The position numbers and the translations under genes are program-made. 64,000 bases of DNA from positions 78,483 to 142,482 of the forward strand of contig VTPC01004674.1 of the NCBI GenBank assembly GCA_011009095.1, given 5' to 3'. Position 1 is the first letter of the stretch. Each line of letters begins with the position of its first letter. Below, in pieces: positions 48,966 to 61,829 of this stretch. This stretch comes from Ignelater luminosus. Its lineage: Eukaryota; Arthropoda; Insecta; Coleoptera; Elateridae. The notes under the pieces were generated by a model. That model was not told the origin of the DNA and made no database searches. It was given only the letters and a program-made list of their open reading frames with translations.

Positions 48966-50117
48966 TCATACTTTATATTCTAATTTTAATAATTCCGGTA
49001 AATAACGGTCAAAGTAAAACTTCTCAACTTTTTCCTTGCATTTAGCAAAAAACTGGTCATGTCGTAAGATTTTCTCGAACAAAAATTCTTTTGGTGTCCA
49101 ACAAATAAAATAACAATAGTCTCTTCTTGTTACATGCAACTGGCATTGGACTTGATAATAGTAGTTGTCATTTCTTTTTAAATATAATTTGTCATCGGCA
49201 GTTAAAGTTGCGAATTTTATGGTTTTATTCTAGATGGCTTCTTCTACAGTTAAAAATCGTGCACTATAAGGACACTTAATTTCAATTATGCCATTACTAC
49301 CTATTAAACCATCAGGTGTTGCTCCGATGTAACAATCCTCATAATCGATGAAGAAACCACATTCTTCAACTTTTAGATCACTCCTACTTTCGAAGTCTTT
49401 GCGAGCTATAGTTGCCTTTATGCTGTAGAACCCATTAATTAAATATTTTATGGTATTTTTTGGATTTGTTGTCCGTTTCATTTTACAGACTTTTCCAAAC
49501 GAGGAAGCAGTTATTCGTTTTCTGCGTTCCTCAAACCATACAGCTGAATTATTTTGCTGCAGTGTTAACTGAGAAATACTCATGATTTCATCTGCAGTTT
49601 TATTCAGTTTCTGCATCAACTTTTCTTTCAAATCTTCCAATTCTTTCGCGCCGATCTCTGACATTTGTAAATTTGGACCATAGTCTTCATCTGCGTCAAT
49701 AAACTTAGTGGTCGTCTTTTGTTTAGCTTTATATCTGTTCTTGTCATAGTACAATTTTCTACGACATAATGCTTTTTTTTTGTTAGCAGCATACTTTTGT
49801 GTATGACGTCCCGGACTTTACTTTGTGATGGCTTCGTGAACTGCTGCATGAAAATTGCCATCACTATTTAAAGAAATTGCAGCAGCGTGATATCTCATTT
49901 CACAATTCCCTGTTTTGGAAAAGTTTATTCTTTTTCCACCTATAAATTTTTCCAGGACGGAATTGTAGTTTTCGGCAGTGTTAGTGGTCATAACTAATCG
50001 ATTTGTACATGCCATAATGTCGTTCAGTAAATCCCCAAATCTTATACTAGTAAATTTTTGAATGATATGCAAGCATGACGAAAAATATTGTATGCACTTC
50101 GGGCTGTACTTTTTGTC
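48966..50117 (-). pseudogene. YqaJ-type nuclease pseudogene (transposon-associated family)
   Basis: A single minus-strand frame runs from about 50117 to a TGA at 48968-48966 with only two internal stops (TAA 49820-49818, TAG 49232-49230). The N-terminal part, TTNTAENYNSVLEKFIGGKR, is characteristic of arthropod repetitive proteins. The C-terminal half is a YqaJ/lambda-exonuclease-like fold: WFEERRKRITASSFGKVC, GATPDGLIG (Asp), GIIEIKCP (the E-x-K pair) and YYYQVQCQLHVTRRDYCYFI. Catalytic residues D, E, K and Q are all present, so the domain decayed only recently. Such copies are widespread in insects and are usually taken as transposon-borne; the host element class is unclear to me. Confidence 0.75.
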
Positions 50118-50119
50118 TC

Positions 50120-52125
50120 GAATTATTGAGAAACCTCAGCCCTACGGGCTTCGGCTTGCAAACTACATTCTTGACTAAAAAGTGACACTTACGGTCCTTA
50201 GTTCATAAATAGCTATTTCTATTTGTATTCCCTACCAAAAGTCTTACTTTCAGCTTACGAGCCCCAAAGATTGGAAAGGAACAATGGATTTACATATCAA
50301 CCACTAATAAAATCAAAATGTCTGCTCACCTAACAGATGTTGTTTTGGATTTCGACTGAATGGATGTTTGGGTTTTTACTGTCTTATCACTGTTAGCGCT
50401 ATCTGTTTGCATATATTCATCAGCATTTTCTACATTCATGTTTTTATTTCCGTTGACATTTTTCATCTGCTCACCGTATTGATAGAAGAATGGTTTATTT
50501 TATGATACTCTAAACAAAAAGTAAATAAGGTTCTTCTTTGATTAGGTAGTTGCAGGAATAATTTTATACGTAGGATTTGTATGAGATTATTTTTCGTTGG
50601 CTTTAAGTCGTTTTAAAAAATTAATAACATTTCTTTTACATATGTACTTGCTAAGCCTTTTATTATGTTCATACAATTTCCAGGGTTAATTAGGTTTTAA
50701 CTTTATTTATTTAATGACAAAACATAGAACTGACGATTTTGAGAAACACTAAAGGTGAAATCGGAAATAAGAATTTTGAAACGTTTGGGTGGACAAAATA
50801 AATGCTAACAAGTATATAAAAAAATTTTAATAATTTCTTAGAACGGTCTAAAACCAAAGAATAAATACCATATAACAATAAATACATCATCTATTTAAAT
50901 TGCGTTTGTTTCCAATTTATTAAAAACATTTAAAAAATAACAAACAGTATCCAACTTTCCTCCTTCCCTTTTTAATACTCCAAAAGTAATAAAAGTAATA
51001 TTCAAATAAAAAATCTCAACTTCAGAAATGCTTGCCTATTCGGAGATGCCGTCCATGTGCGTTACATCTCTTGCGCACGTGGTGGTTTGAGCGTCCCTGT
51101 TCTCTCTGTCCCTGTCTACCTGTTTCTTGATACAACAAAACCGAAATATGGTTACGGGTGTCTTATATAGAACGCATTAAGAGAGATAATATTTCAAATT
51201 TGAATTAGAGGTACACAAACTCAAAATTTGTTAATCAATCATCTAATTTTTTTCTGCAGCAAAAAATAACTAATACTTCCACAATTATAACCATTTTTAG
51301 CAAATAAATAAAAAAAATAACTGCTGATTTGAATGCGAAAATTATATCTCTAATTGTAATTACCACAAAAGCAAAATACATATATTTTATTACCCCTTTG
51401 GAGGCGGGGCTCTTTAGGAACTTAAACGCTGCACTGACATCTACCGCATAATAGTCAATGTAAAACGGGTTTGAAAGATGTTAATTCCCTGCAAATTATG
51501 CGTCTTAGATAAGTCAGGGTGAAATGCACTCCAACCATTTTAGATGAAAGTTACGAATTGTTAATTTCCCGGAGATTAGCAAAATTAGTGGGCCAACTGT
51601 TGACTAAAAATTCTATTCATAAAGTACATAGCCGATTCTTTGTCGTAAAGGTATTTTATTCTGTTTGAATTGCGTTTATGTACGAAAATAAATTTGCTAC
51701 TTTTTATAAATAATGTCACACGCTTCGTAATATGCATTAACCATTTCTGTTGTTTAGAGCATATATTTCTGTAAGAAAATTATATTACAACATACATATG
51801 TATTTCTAGATTCCAGAACTAATTTTTGATTTGTCATACGAATCATGCTTCGTTTGTTTTCCCCGAAATTACGACACCCAATTTTGACCATTCTGAGACC
51901 CTAAATATCCCAAACTTAAAGGTAACCAAGCCAAGAACCTCTCAGATCTATCGATAAAAAATAATAATTTTGAAAACGCAAAGTTCTCCTTTATAACTAA
52001 ATGTCCTTCCTAAGTCGACGCATCATTCCCAAGAACAAAATTTCATTTGTTATTATCTACTATTTCGAAGGAACAAATTCTACTTCAATTACTTATTTGA
52101 ATCTTGATTTTTAGCAAATACAATA
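50120..52125. other. AT-rich intergenic sequence, no gene recognised
   Basis: No frame of note and no repeats seen. A modestly GC-richer patch lies near 51040-51130. Confidence 0.5.
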
Positions 52126-52127
52126 GG

Positions 52128-52716
52128 CGGAAAAACAATTGAAAATTGTTTTGGATAGCTGTTGTTGTCACGATTCTAATGATGTAAACATGATAGGGTT
52201 ATTTTGATTTCTTATGCTATAAATTAATGCATTCTGCAGTACCCTGGCCTGCACGATCACCTGATCTAACACCGTTAGATTTCTTTCCTCTGGGGTTATG
52301 TCAAGAATCATGTGCTCAACCAAAATTTTGAAGATGAACAGCAGTTATTGCAGTTGGCACAGTAGCGTTCAACACAAAAAAATCAAAACCAAAATAACCC
52401 TCTCATGTTTACATTATTAGAATCGTGACAAAAGCTATTCAAAAAATTTTCAATTGTTTTTCCACCTATTTAATTTTGTTAGCGTATTTTAATAGAGAAC
52501 AAAAAGTGGCAATGGAAAAGTGGTTTTACGTTTCCGATGTCTCGAGAAATCTACTTTTTTTAAAGTATCTCTGAAACTATCCACGATATCTAGATTTTGC
52601 AAACGCCAACAAAAAGGTCCTATAAATAGCCAACTTTCATCCCATTTAACCGATGCTGTATCTCTTACCGTTCCCAAGATCCCCATGCTGTGCATCCTTA
52701 TCTTGGATACACTGTA
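52128..52716 (+). mobile_element. DDE transposon fragment with internal inverted repeat
   Basis: GGCGGAAAAACAATTGAAAA through ATGATAGGGTTATTTTGATTT (52128-52210) is inverted at about 52385-52470. Between them a transposase tail is readable. The part from 52362 to 52716 matches the AKAP1 intron 1 fragment and ends in TACACTGTATA. It looks like a truncated element, possibly with one end rearranged to form the inverted copy. Confidence 0.7.
52220..52356 (+). pseudogene. mariner/IS630-type transposase C-terminal fragment
   Basis: Plus strand: AVPWPARSPDLTPLDFF, then after a one-base frameshift LWGYVKNHVLNQNFEDEQQ, LLQLAQ. This is the common arthropod 'PPRSPDLTPLDFFLWG..K' motif, with the third catalytic Asp in PLDFF. 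Only this terminal piece survives. Confidence 0.8.
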
Positions 52717-52781
52717 TACTGACAAATGTGGTGGAAAATAACGGTTAGTAATGATTAACGAATTAACGATAATACATTATA

Positions 52782-53303
52782 TACTGGGTGTTCTGTTTAA
52801 CTAGAGACATCTAAATATCTGGAGAAATAAGCATTGTATGCAAAAAATCTTCCGAATAAACCTTTAATAGTATTAAGAGGGATGTCTGCCTGTGTGGAAA
52901 TTAGCCCGCCCCCACCTCCTCCTGGGGGTGAGGCGGGGGACAACTTTGAAATTTCAAATTGAAACCCCCATTTTTCACTGCAGATTCGAATTCCTTGGAA
53001 AAAACGCGTAAGTTCTGTTGGAAACATTTTTTTCGAATCGTGATAGATGGCGCTGTAATCAGAGAAAATTAGTTTTCGCCATTTTCTTGAAGAAAAATCA
53101 AGCGCTTTTATGCATAACGATTCTAAAATTATTGTCGATTGAAAAGCAATGTCTGTGATGTCCGAGCATGGATTTCGAATGAACGTAGATGGCGTTGCAA
53201 CGCTCCCCTTGATACTATTAAAGGTTTATTTAAAACATTTTTTCGTACAATGCTTATTTTCGAGATATTTAGTTGTCTCAAGTTAAATGGAACACCCGGT
53301 ATA
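52782..53303. mobile_element. MITE with about 105-bp terminal inverted repeats
   Basis: TATACTGGGTGTTCTGTTTA, then ATAAGCATTGTATGCAAAAA and AATAAACCTTTAATAGTAT at the left, is inverted at the right ending GGAACACCCGGTATA (about 53303). TA-rich flanks fit a Tc1/mariner-like TA target. The internal ~300 bp includes a GC-rich purine/pyrimidine hairpin (cccgcccccacctcctcctg / gggggtgaggcgggg). Noncoding. Confidence 0.85.
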
Positions 53304-53304
53304 G

Positions 53305-56300
53305 TATAAATAAGAAAAAACTATATATAGCTAGAGTAAATCCTAATGATAATGAACAATAATTCTGTAATGATGATATTACGCAACACATAGATTCAAT
53401 TTATCGTAGTATAACATGGGGATTTAAATACTTGATATTTGATAAAAAATGCTAATCGTAAAGATTACGCTATGGTGCTTTCGTCATAATTATTACTAAG
53501 AAGTGTGCGTAATTTTGCCGCCCTTGTCAAATGTTTTTAAAACGAGAAATGATAATAACGTAGTACAATCGGTCTAGTGTGCAAATGAATGTTTTCTTGG
53601 TATTTTGTTTAATTCTTTTTAATGATTGTGCAATAAAACCTATGCATATCAGAATTTTTAAAGTGATCATCATGACCTATAAGAAAGTAAAATATTTATG
53701 AATGCATTATAAACAGTGCATAACCTCATATATGTATATTAAAAAACTTGCAGATGATAAACCTGAAACAGCAACCACTCGCTAATTATTACATTTTCTC
53801 TTTAACCTTTTTGATATTTTTTTCCCTTCCTTAGAATTACCAAACTTCAAAATTCATTAAAATCTACCTTGGGCAATATCTCAATTATATGCTGAAAATT
53901 AAAGACTTTCTTTTCTCTCTTCGTCTATTAGCAAATTTAAGAAATAATTAACATGTAATTAAAAAGCTTATCTTATTAAGTACGACCTTTACGATGTATA
54001 CTTTTTTGTTTCATTAAACATCTTGTATAAATCTTCTTTCAATAACATTTACAACAACATTATGTTGTATACGATTTGATAATTTGTGTGTTTATTATCA
54101 ACCTACGTACTTCATCCCACATGTGTACTCATTACTATTACCATTCACTAACTAAAATCGATTTCACAGTAGATGTAGTACTACAACATACATAATATAA
54201 CTTATTAAGTGTGACTGACTGAGAACCGAGAAGAAATCATGGATGAATAATAAAATAAACATACACAATTCGTGTTTTACTTCTAATTAAATCAGCATGT
54301 AGTGCATGAAATGAAACAGACCACTTGCAGTTTAGAAATGCAATTCACGCAGTTTCAATAATAATATACAAAAGCAACACAAAATTTATAGTTGTGTTTA
54401 TCAATGCAAATTTGTATTTATTCAAAGTATAAATTTAGTTCGCGGAATTATACCTAAACCTAATAGACGTCAAGGAGGACGTGTATAATAATAATTATTA
54501 CAAAAGCGTGCAAAATTCGTGTTTAAAGATAAAGTTACCACACAGCGAATAAATATTTTATATTCTACATTATCAGTAAAAGTGTAAAAAAAGAACTTGT
54601 GTGCGACATAAGACGATAACAGCAAAAATATAAAATATAACCTTTTGTCCGATAAATGAAATTAAAAAACTATTCAAATAGCGAATTTAGAAATTTTATA
54701 ATCAATTAAAATCCCATAACGCGCCCATTCAATGGAACCGCAAATTCCTCTCTTGTAAACTTTAAAAGGAAAGCCCCTCCTCGCTCAATGCCTCAACAAA
54801 ATTTTGCAATCGGAGCATGACAATGAAGAGATGCAGCTCAGTGAATACGTGGAGTTCAATTTCAAATTCTAATCTATCTGTGTATTATTATATTATTCCA
54901 TCAATTATATGAAAAGGAAAATGTGAAAGGTTAAGGTTTGCATATAATGAGATTTTAAATAAATGAATTCTAGATTCTGAAACTTATATGGAACAAACAA
55001 CACTTTCGCCTTAAATGAGTCTGCTTTAAACAACAAAAGCATTAACTGCGCGGTCACGATACTTACCTAATGATAGTAATATAAGTTGACAACTTTCATG
55101 GTTTTCCGTATCACTATAATGTTAATAACAAACTAATAAAAAAAAGGATTTTTTAACTGCGGCAAGTATAATATTGTAATAGGGATGATAAATGATAAAC
55201 TAATAGGTCACGATAAGAAGATAAAAAGATCCCAAGGAAATCATGTGTTGTTTTGTTATACAGTAATATTTCAAATTAGATCTTTAAAAATGCGCCAAAA
55301 TAATTGATAATTCAACTATTCAAAAAAAGACAAATATACAACTATTTTCAAAATTTCTAGAAATTGTGGCGCAATACCGAATTTAAAAAGCGCATTCGTT
55401 GCAGCAATCAATGGGCAAATCTATATGGTAATAAAGTAAGGTTAGTGTTCAATTAAAATTGGAAAAAATTATTATTACCATAAAATCTTAAATCGAATCA
55501 CCTATTGTAATTTTTTAACACGTCTCAAAGGTTATAAAATATTTGTGTTATTTTCTTTTTTAGTAATTGATTTCGTGAAAACAAAATTTATTATAAATGA
55601 AGCGAATTCATTTCTTTTATTTAAAAAACAAACTTATCAACATAATTCATAGTTAAAAACCATTTCACATTGCAACAATTATAATGTAAACATATTCAAA
55701 TAATTTATTAACAAATTTATTATGCTAGGAAACTCCACTATCATTTACATGTTTACACATATGTGCTTGGAAAATTTCCACTAAAAATGTATAATGGGTA
55801 AGTCTACAAAATTTAAACCAAAAACAATTGATTACGTTCTAAAAATACAATATTATCCATTTTGATAACTTTCATTCCTCAAATTTTATCTTTTCTCCAC
55901 ATTCACATTAATTAAATAGATACTTACATAACCTAATTTTTCAAATTTTACGAATTCCTACTGATTACTCATCTGTTTGATTCAGTTCAATTCTAAAAGA
56001 TTTTCCCAACTATCAAAATACAAATATAGCAACGGTTTGTTTGTAAATCAATTACTGACCCTTGAATACAATCGGGTCATAGTACATTTACTGTAAGACA
56101 AAGTAAACAAATGAAACAAAAACAAGAAATTAATTAAATCCATGTACACAATTTAACGAATGATACAACTTGTTTTAATAACCTCAATTAATTTGTCTTA
56201 CTTTCATTTGTTGGTTTTTTTTAACAATTACCTCAATAACAAAGTAGAATCAGTTTAATGTCAACGATTAATTCTGTTTAGTTCGGTTGATTACCATAAA

Positions 56301-56330
56301 TTCTTTTGATCGAGGATTTATATTAATGGA
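53305..56330. other. AT-rich intergenic sequence, no gene recognised
   Basis: Very AT-rich; no frame over 60 codons and no repeat recognised. Confidence 0.55.
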
Positions 56331-56334
56331 TTTT

Positions 56335-56720
56335 CCAAACAACTCATCAAGATATCTGAACTATATTTTTGACATGGCGAAAAACCCCCGGCCAGTTCCA
56401 TTTTAAAGCAACCTAACCTAACCTTAAATATCAATTAGTCTGATCTTTAGCACAGTCTCACATTTAGCCCGAGATATTTCATCAGGCTTTTCATTTTCGT
56501 TTTTGACTTGGTAAAAAGCTAGGATTTTGACCCTACTTAGCTCCTAAACTCGGCCAATTCGATTCTAAAGCAGTCGATTGTAATTATGCCTCAAATGTTT
56601 ATTTACCACATTATATCGAATCTAACATCAAATATTAGTTCTAACTGGTCACATTTAGCCCATCATGCCATATGCAAAGCGTTTCATCAAGTCTTTTTAT
56701 TTTTGTTTCTTGAACAATCC
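56335..56720. repeat. Degenerate direct repeat, about 170-190-bp spacing
   Basis: TTTGACATGGCGAAAA, then CGGCCAGTTCCATTTTAAAGC (56370-56410) parallels TTTGACTTGGTAAAAA, then CGGCCAATTCGATTCTAAAGC (56502-56573). CACATTTAGCCC, then TTTCATCA and CTTTT.ATTTT occurs at about 56458 and 56650. Two or more diverged units are implied. Confidence 0.5.
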
Positions 56721-56724
56721 AATA

Positions 56725-59700
56725 ATCAATAGAAGTGGGATCATGAAACTTCTTTTTAGGAGATTCTTTAGCATTCTTGTTACGATAGATACTGTAGATG
56801 GATGATGTAAGAGAAACGTACAGTTGAATCGTGCAAAATATTATGAGAGAAGACAAAATACTAACATATACAATGTTCAATCAATGACATTCCCTAGAAA
56901 GGTTAAAAGAATGAAAAGCGCAATAGTGCAATGATGATTCACCTGTAGCGAATTCTGATCAATTTTCATTTCATGTCCACCTTTCATTAAAATAACCTAC
57001 AAGCATAGCATTGTTGCAGTAACCTGATAAAACTGTTTTTAGCATTACAATAAGTTTCTCTTCACTAATTTCAAATTTCCCCAGACTGCTCTTTGAATTT
57101 CCGACCATTCCCAAAAAACACCAAACAGTACCTTACGTCTCATTGGATTAGAAGCAACAGAAGACTTGGCCTGTGTTAGATTTTTAATACTTCAAAATGA
57201 CACTCTTGGAGTGTATCTTAGAAAAATGTTTACGAGCTAGAGAAATGAAAAATCATTTTTTCGAGGAAGGGATCTCGTTAAGTTAGTGTGAAAAGAAAAA
57301 AAAACGTTTTTGTATTTGAAAGGTTTGCTGGAGTTTGCGTTTTTTAAAGTCTTGACTAGAACCTGTTGATTGGTAATATAGCACTTCAAAATAAAATATC
57401 TTTCATCATGTCCGACTAACAAAGCAGAAAAAATGTCTCTGGACAAAACGGTGTTCGTAGACAAAGATAGAAGATCAAGAACAAAGACTATAGATTCAAT
57501 AGAGAAAGCTTAAAGCTATGGGAAGCAAGTCTTGCCTGATATAACATTCAAACTTAGAGCTAAAATAATCTTGTAGATAACGAAAAGAGAAAATATTAAC
57601 TCTGAAGTGTTTATTTGCAGTATATATCTACAATCAATGTCAAGAAAAAATGGTAAACAATATGCAACCACTTAAGACGCAAAAATTATTTAAGACCTGA
57701 ATGTCATTAAGATAAACCCTGAATTATCAAGCGATAAAATTATCCATTTCAAGTTTATCCTGAGAGAAGACAAATTAAATGAGTTTTAATCACTTTGTGT
57801 ACATAGAGTTAGGCATCAAATTACATCAGAGATTAGGCAAATAAAATTCCGTTTGGTTTTGCTTGATGAAAACTTGTTCTCCGTTTTAGGAAGAAAACTT
57901 ATTTATGAACTTAGGTTAGTTTCAATTAGGTCAAGGCCCAAAGCAAAATCAGCTCTATTTAAGGAATTAAAAAAAGTTCGAAAAACTGTCATTAGTATTT
58001 AGCTATTTTGCAAATGGCTTCTGCATCAACCATGACTGTTTTTCTAATCGACTTTCATTATAATACATTACAGCCATAAATTAATGTTTGTAATCCTTGA
58101 ACTTACAGCGATTATATTCGCTTGTATATTCCAAATTTTAAATAGAACCACCTGTTGCAGCAATTAAGGTAATAATCCCGGCTACTACAACCGTTTTGTT
58201 AATGCATCGCAAAGTTTCATCTGTTTATTGTTAGAATTCCATTATAATGTGAAAACAAACCTAGCGGTAGCCTTGCATAAATTCTAAAGTCGATTAAAGC
58301 AAAATGAGTTTTTTTAACTACTTCACGCTTCCTACAGGAAGCTCTGCTTTTCCTATCCTTCCCTTAAACGCTTAATGAGCAAAATAATTAACTTATCTAA
58401 CTTAACTTTCCAGATTATAGGTTTAATAAATTCCAACTTTCCACATTATTGAAAACTTTAAACAAACGATAATAATCGGAATGTAAAACATGACAGTGAT
58501 GTGTGAAGAACCCTTCGGTGTTTATTTCTCTTTTTGCCGTTTTTAATATACTCCCGTCAAAATCGATACGAATTTAACAAGTTGTTGTCATTCGAATAGT
58601 TCAACTGCCCTTTAAATTTCGAACAACGACGGCGCACGGTATGAACTTAAAAAGTGGGTGAAAACTCGGCCTATAATCATGATTAGAGGTCAACATGTTA
58701 ATTGTTAATGCACAAACTAAAATAGTTGAATAACCCTACTAGCCAGGAGAGTGGCTTGGCAACCAGGTTCAACATTCTTCTACATCATGATAGTGTAGTA
58801 AGAAGTAGAGAGGCAAAATCAACCTTTCTCGTTGTTAAGTTTTAACATTAAATTAAAACCTGACATGCTCCAGAAGTTAAATAATCTGAAATTATAAACA
58901 ATATGGAATCGTTTCTGAAGCGAACCGAGCTTCTTTTGTCTTAAATTTAGATGCTGTAACACCATTAGGAAAAATTCTAAATCATTCTGCATCATCACTG
59001 CTATTGCCAAAAAATTAAGAAAATAAAAATACAAGCCTACACAAATATACAAAAAATAAGGGGTCAACGGGAAAAAATAAAATAAAGCTTGTGGAAGCTA
59101 AAAATAATTAATTAAAAATAAAAAATAAGGAAAACGAATTTGTTTTACAAAACATAAGAAAATATTTTACATACCATTTTCTGTTAAAAATCGAAAATCC
59201 AATAAAAACAGATTTGAAAATTAAAAACACAATAATTCACGAACATAAACAATCTTTTCTTAACATATAATCACACAAATCACCATATACAAACTAATTC
59301 GTAAGTAGTATTACGCTAGGAAAAATACTACAATATTGAAGGGTGCAACAGCATGTGAATGTAACCGGCTTGTTTCCCGTACAACAATACCACGTGGCTG
59401 CCTTGCACGCTGGCAGCTGGCAAGCCACAATCTACTCGAATCCATCGCGCATGTCTTACTAGGTAAAGTACTTAACGTGGCATCACGTGCGGTGAAACCA
59501 TATAGGAAAGTTATACGCCAGAAAAGGATGGCGCATTTGTCAATTGTTACAATAAATGCAAAAAGTAAGAAGTACGTTTTGGTATTTTTATTGAAAGATT
59601 ACGGATGCATTTATAAGGTGAAATACACAACATGTGGAAAATTGGTAAAAGGGAATGGAATGCCTGGTTACATTCAGATCAGCATGGGAAATGCAACAAG

Positions 59701-60545
59701 TATTGAAAAAATGTCAAGGATTGTACTTTTTAATACAGTATGTCGAAAATAACATAAAAAAACAAAAAGTTGTACTAAATATCAAGTAAATTAGTTTAGC
59801 TTCTTACTTAAATACACAAATATTTATCATTATAGTTTATTCTTATTATGCTTTTATGCCTAATTTGCGTTTTGTAAACAATAACTATCTAATTTACAGT
59901 ACTAATTCTACATCTTATCTCCTAGAACGAGAAAATTTATTTCCAGAAATATGTACAGTAGACAGTATTTAAATAATTCTCGATAACAGTGGAACATAGG
60001 CATACTGTTGTAGGCATAAAGGCTGATACACACTGTTGTATACTGTTGCATTATACATTATGGTTCAATACAAAATTATAACCTGCATTAGTTTAATACT
60101 TGAATCCTTGAATAATAAAAATAAGAATATCGGAAGCATCACTATATCAAAATTTTTCGATTTCAAAACAGAGGCTGTTGCTGGGCATGAATGTAAAACT
60201 GGTGACAAAATTTTATTTGAAAATTCTTCCATCATCTAGCAATTCCTAACAAAAGTATCTCTTTAGATCATTTACAGACTTTTTTCAAAATCTTTAATCT
60301 TGATACCTTTCGAAAATAACTTGTCATGACTATAGTTGTGAGTTATATGTAGAGTGCGGATTTTTAAGCATAAAAAAAACAATAAAAAAAGTTCTTAAAA
60401 AAGCGTAAAAATTCAAGGAAAAAAGCTTAAAAATAGCACAAAAATTAAAAATAAGTTTAAAATATGCAAGAAAAAAATTAAACTTCCAGGTTTTAGGTCT
60501 TATTATATAAAGTATTTATTATAAAAAAAACAAAAAATGAATTGT
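56725..60545. other. AT-rich intergenic sequence, no gene established
   Basis: A 138-codon plus-strand frame at 59336-59752 opens with a TTG and has no recognised domain. Its first ~170 bp are GC-richer than the surroundings. I do not call it a gene. Confidence 0.45.
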
Positions 60546-60547
60546 TA

Positions 60548-61823
60548 TTAGAAACTTTGAACTCTAAAATGCTTAATTATTATGCACTTTTCTAAATTCT
60601 CCACAAGGAAATTTCTTCTTTAATCAGTTAGGGTGTCTTTGTAAAGAGAAAATAGTCTTTCAATGTCAACACTAGTAATCGGTGCATATTTAAATTTTGC
60701 AAGTAACGATGGTTCCAAGTCCAAGTTATTGACTATTTCGCCTGATAAAATACTCGCAATGGTCTTTAATCTTCCTAACCTTCGTTTTTAGCCAGTACGT
60801 TCTCAAATTTGGCAAATATTATTTTTCCTACATCACATTTCCCAATTTTATTTTAGACTCTTGTACAATCTGAATTGCTTCTGTTAGGTCACTTCCTTGT
60901 GTTTCAAGTTTGGTGATAGTTTCACTGATGAACTCGTAATCTGCTTTGATGAATGCAAGGTTTTGTTGTAGTTCCGGATTGGGATGCATCTTCTGAAAAT
61001 CCTAACAAAATTTCTTTGAAGCTGATGAAGTTAACTGCGTAATACACAGCCGCATTCAACCATGTTCCCCATCTAGTAATGACTGGCTGTGGTGGAAGCG
61101 GAATATTAGGCAGTTTTTCTTTAAATCGTTGTACCCTCAATGGCGCTTTTAAAAAACACTTTTTGCCATTTTTAATTAACTCGTTAACTAGAGGAAATTC
61201 AGACCTCACAGTTTCTGCAACTCGGTTTAATCCGTGAGCTACGCAAGTAGAGTGTGTGAGATTACTATACAAAACTTTTAAATTAATACCTGCTTTTAGC
61301 ATATATGCAGCCGCATTCGTCACCATTAACAGAATTTTTTCAGTTGGGACTGCATTAGGAAGAAAAAAGTTTGCGAGTCCCTCGTTAATAAATCTTGTTA
61401 TGGTGCTGCTGTTGGTTTTATCTAGTTCTTTCAAATATATTAAAAATGACCTGGTTGGGGTAGCTTCATGTAATATACCGATAATGAGACCAGCCACATA
61501 CCTACCGCACTCATCGGTGGTTTCATCGACAGAAAACCAGATATAATGGTCTGCAATTATATTTTTAATTTCATGAAGGACTGTTTTATAAACTGTATCT
61601 AAATAGTTTTTTCGTAGAGTGCATATGTTTCTAAGAATTTTCGAAATGCAGAATTGTCTAATTTTCTGAAAGGAATATTTGCCGATATCAGAGTATTGCA
61701 TAAATCAAAATAAAATGTTGTTTCTTCAGATCGAGTAGAAGATCCAGAGGCAACTACTTCTGAAATAGTTTGTTGTTTCAGTTTATTTTCATTTTTGCAT
61801 TTGATAGAGAAAGTGAATCTCAA
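60548..61823 (-). pseudogene. hAT transposase pseudogene (CGGBP1-like subgroup)
   Basis: Minus strand, in order: KQQTISEVVASGSSTRSEET, then FYFDLCNTLISANIPFRKLD (about 61790-61650); a frameshift; STLRKNYLDTVY-type sequence; WFSVDETTDECGRYVAGLII with the RNase H-fold DETTD (about 61530-61480); CVAHGLNRVAETVRSEFP; ITRWGTWLNAAVYY (about 61080-61040); another frameshift near 61000; ELQQNLAFIKADYEFISETI; and finally APITSVDIERLFSLYKDTLT, the hAT dimerisation motif, followed by a stop where Asn is usual. The N-terminal BED-type finger and TIRs were not found. It resembles the hAT family that includes CGG-repeat binding proteins. Confidence 0.85.
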
Positions 61824-61829
61824 AAAAAG

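Noticed and set aside
56409-56424. AACCTAACCTAACCT as an interstitial TTAGG telomere repeat
   Set aside because: Only about three units; short runs like this occur by chance in AT-rich DNA and a similar two-unit run is at 4371.
59336-59752. 138-codon open frame as a gene
   Set aside because: It starts from TTG, has no recognised domain or splice support, and sits in sequence of mixed composition.
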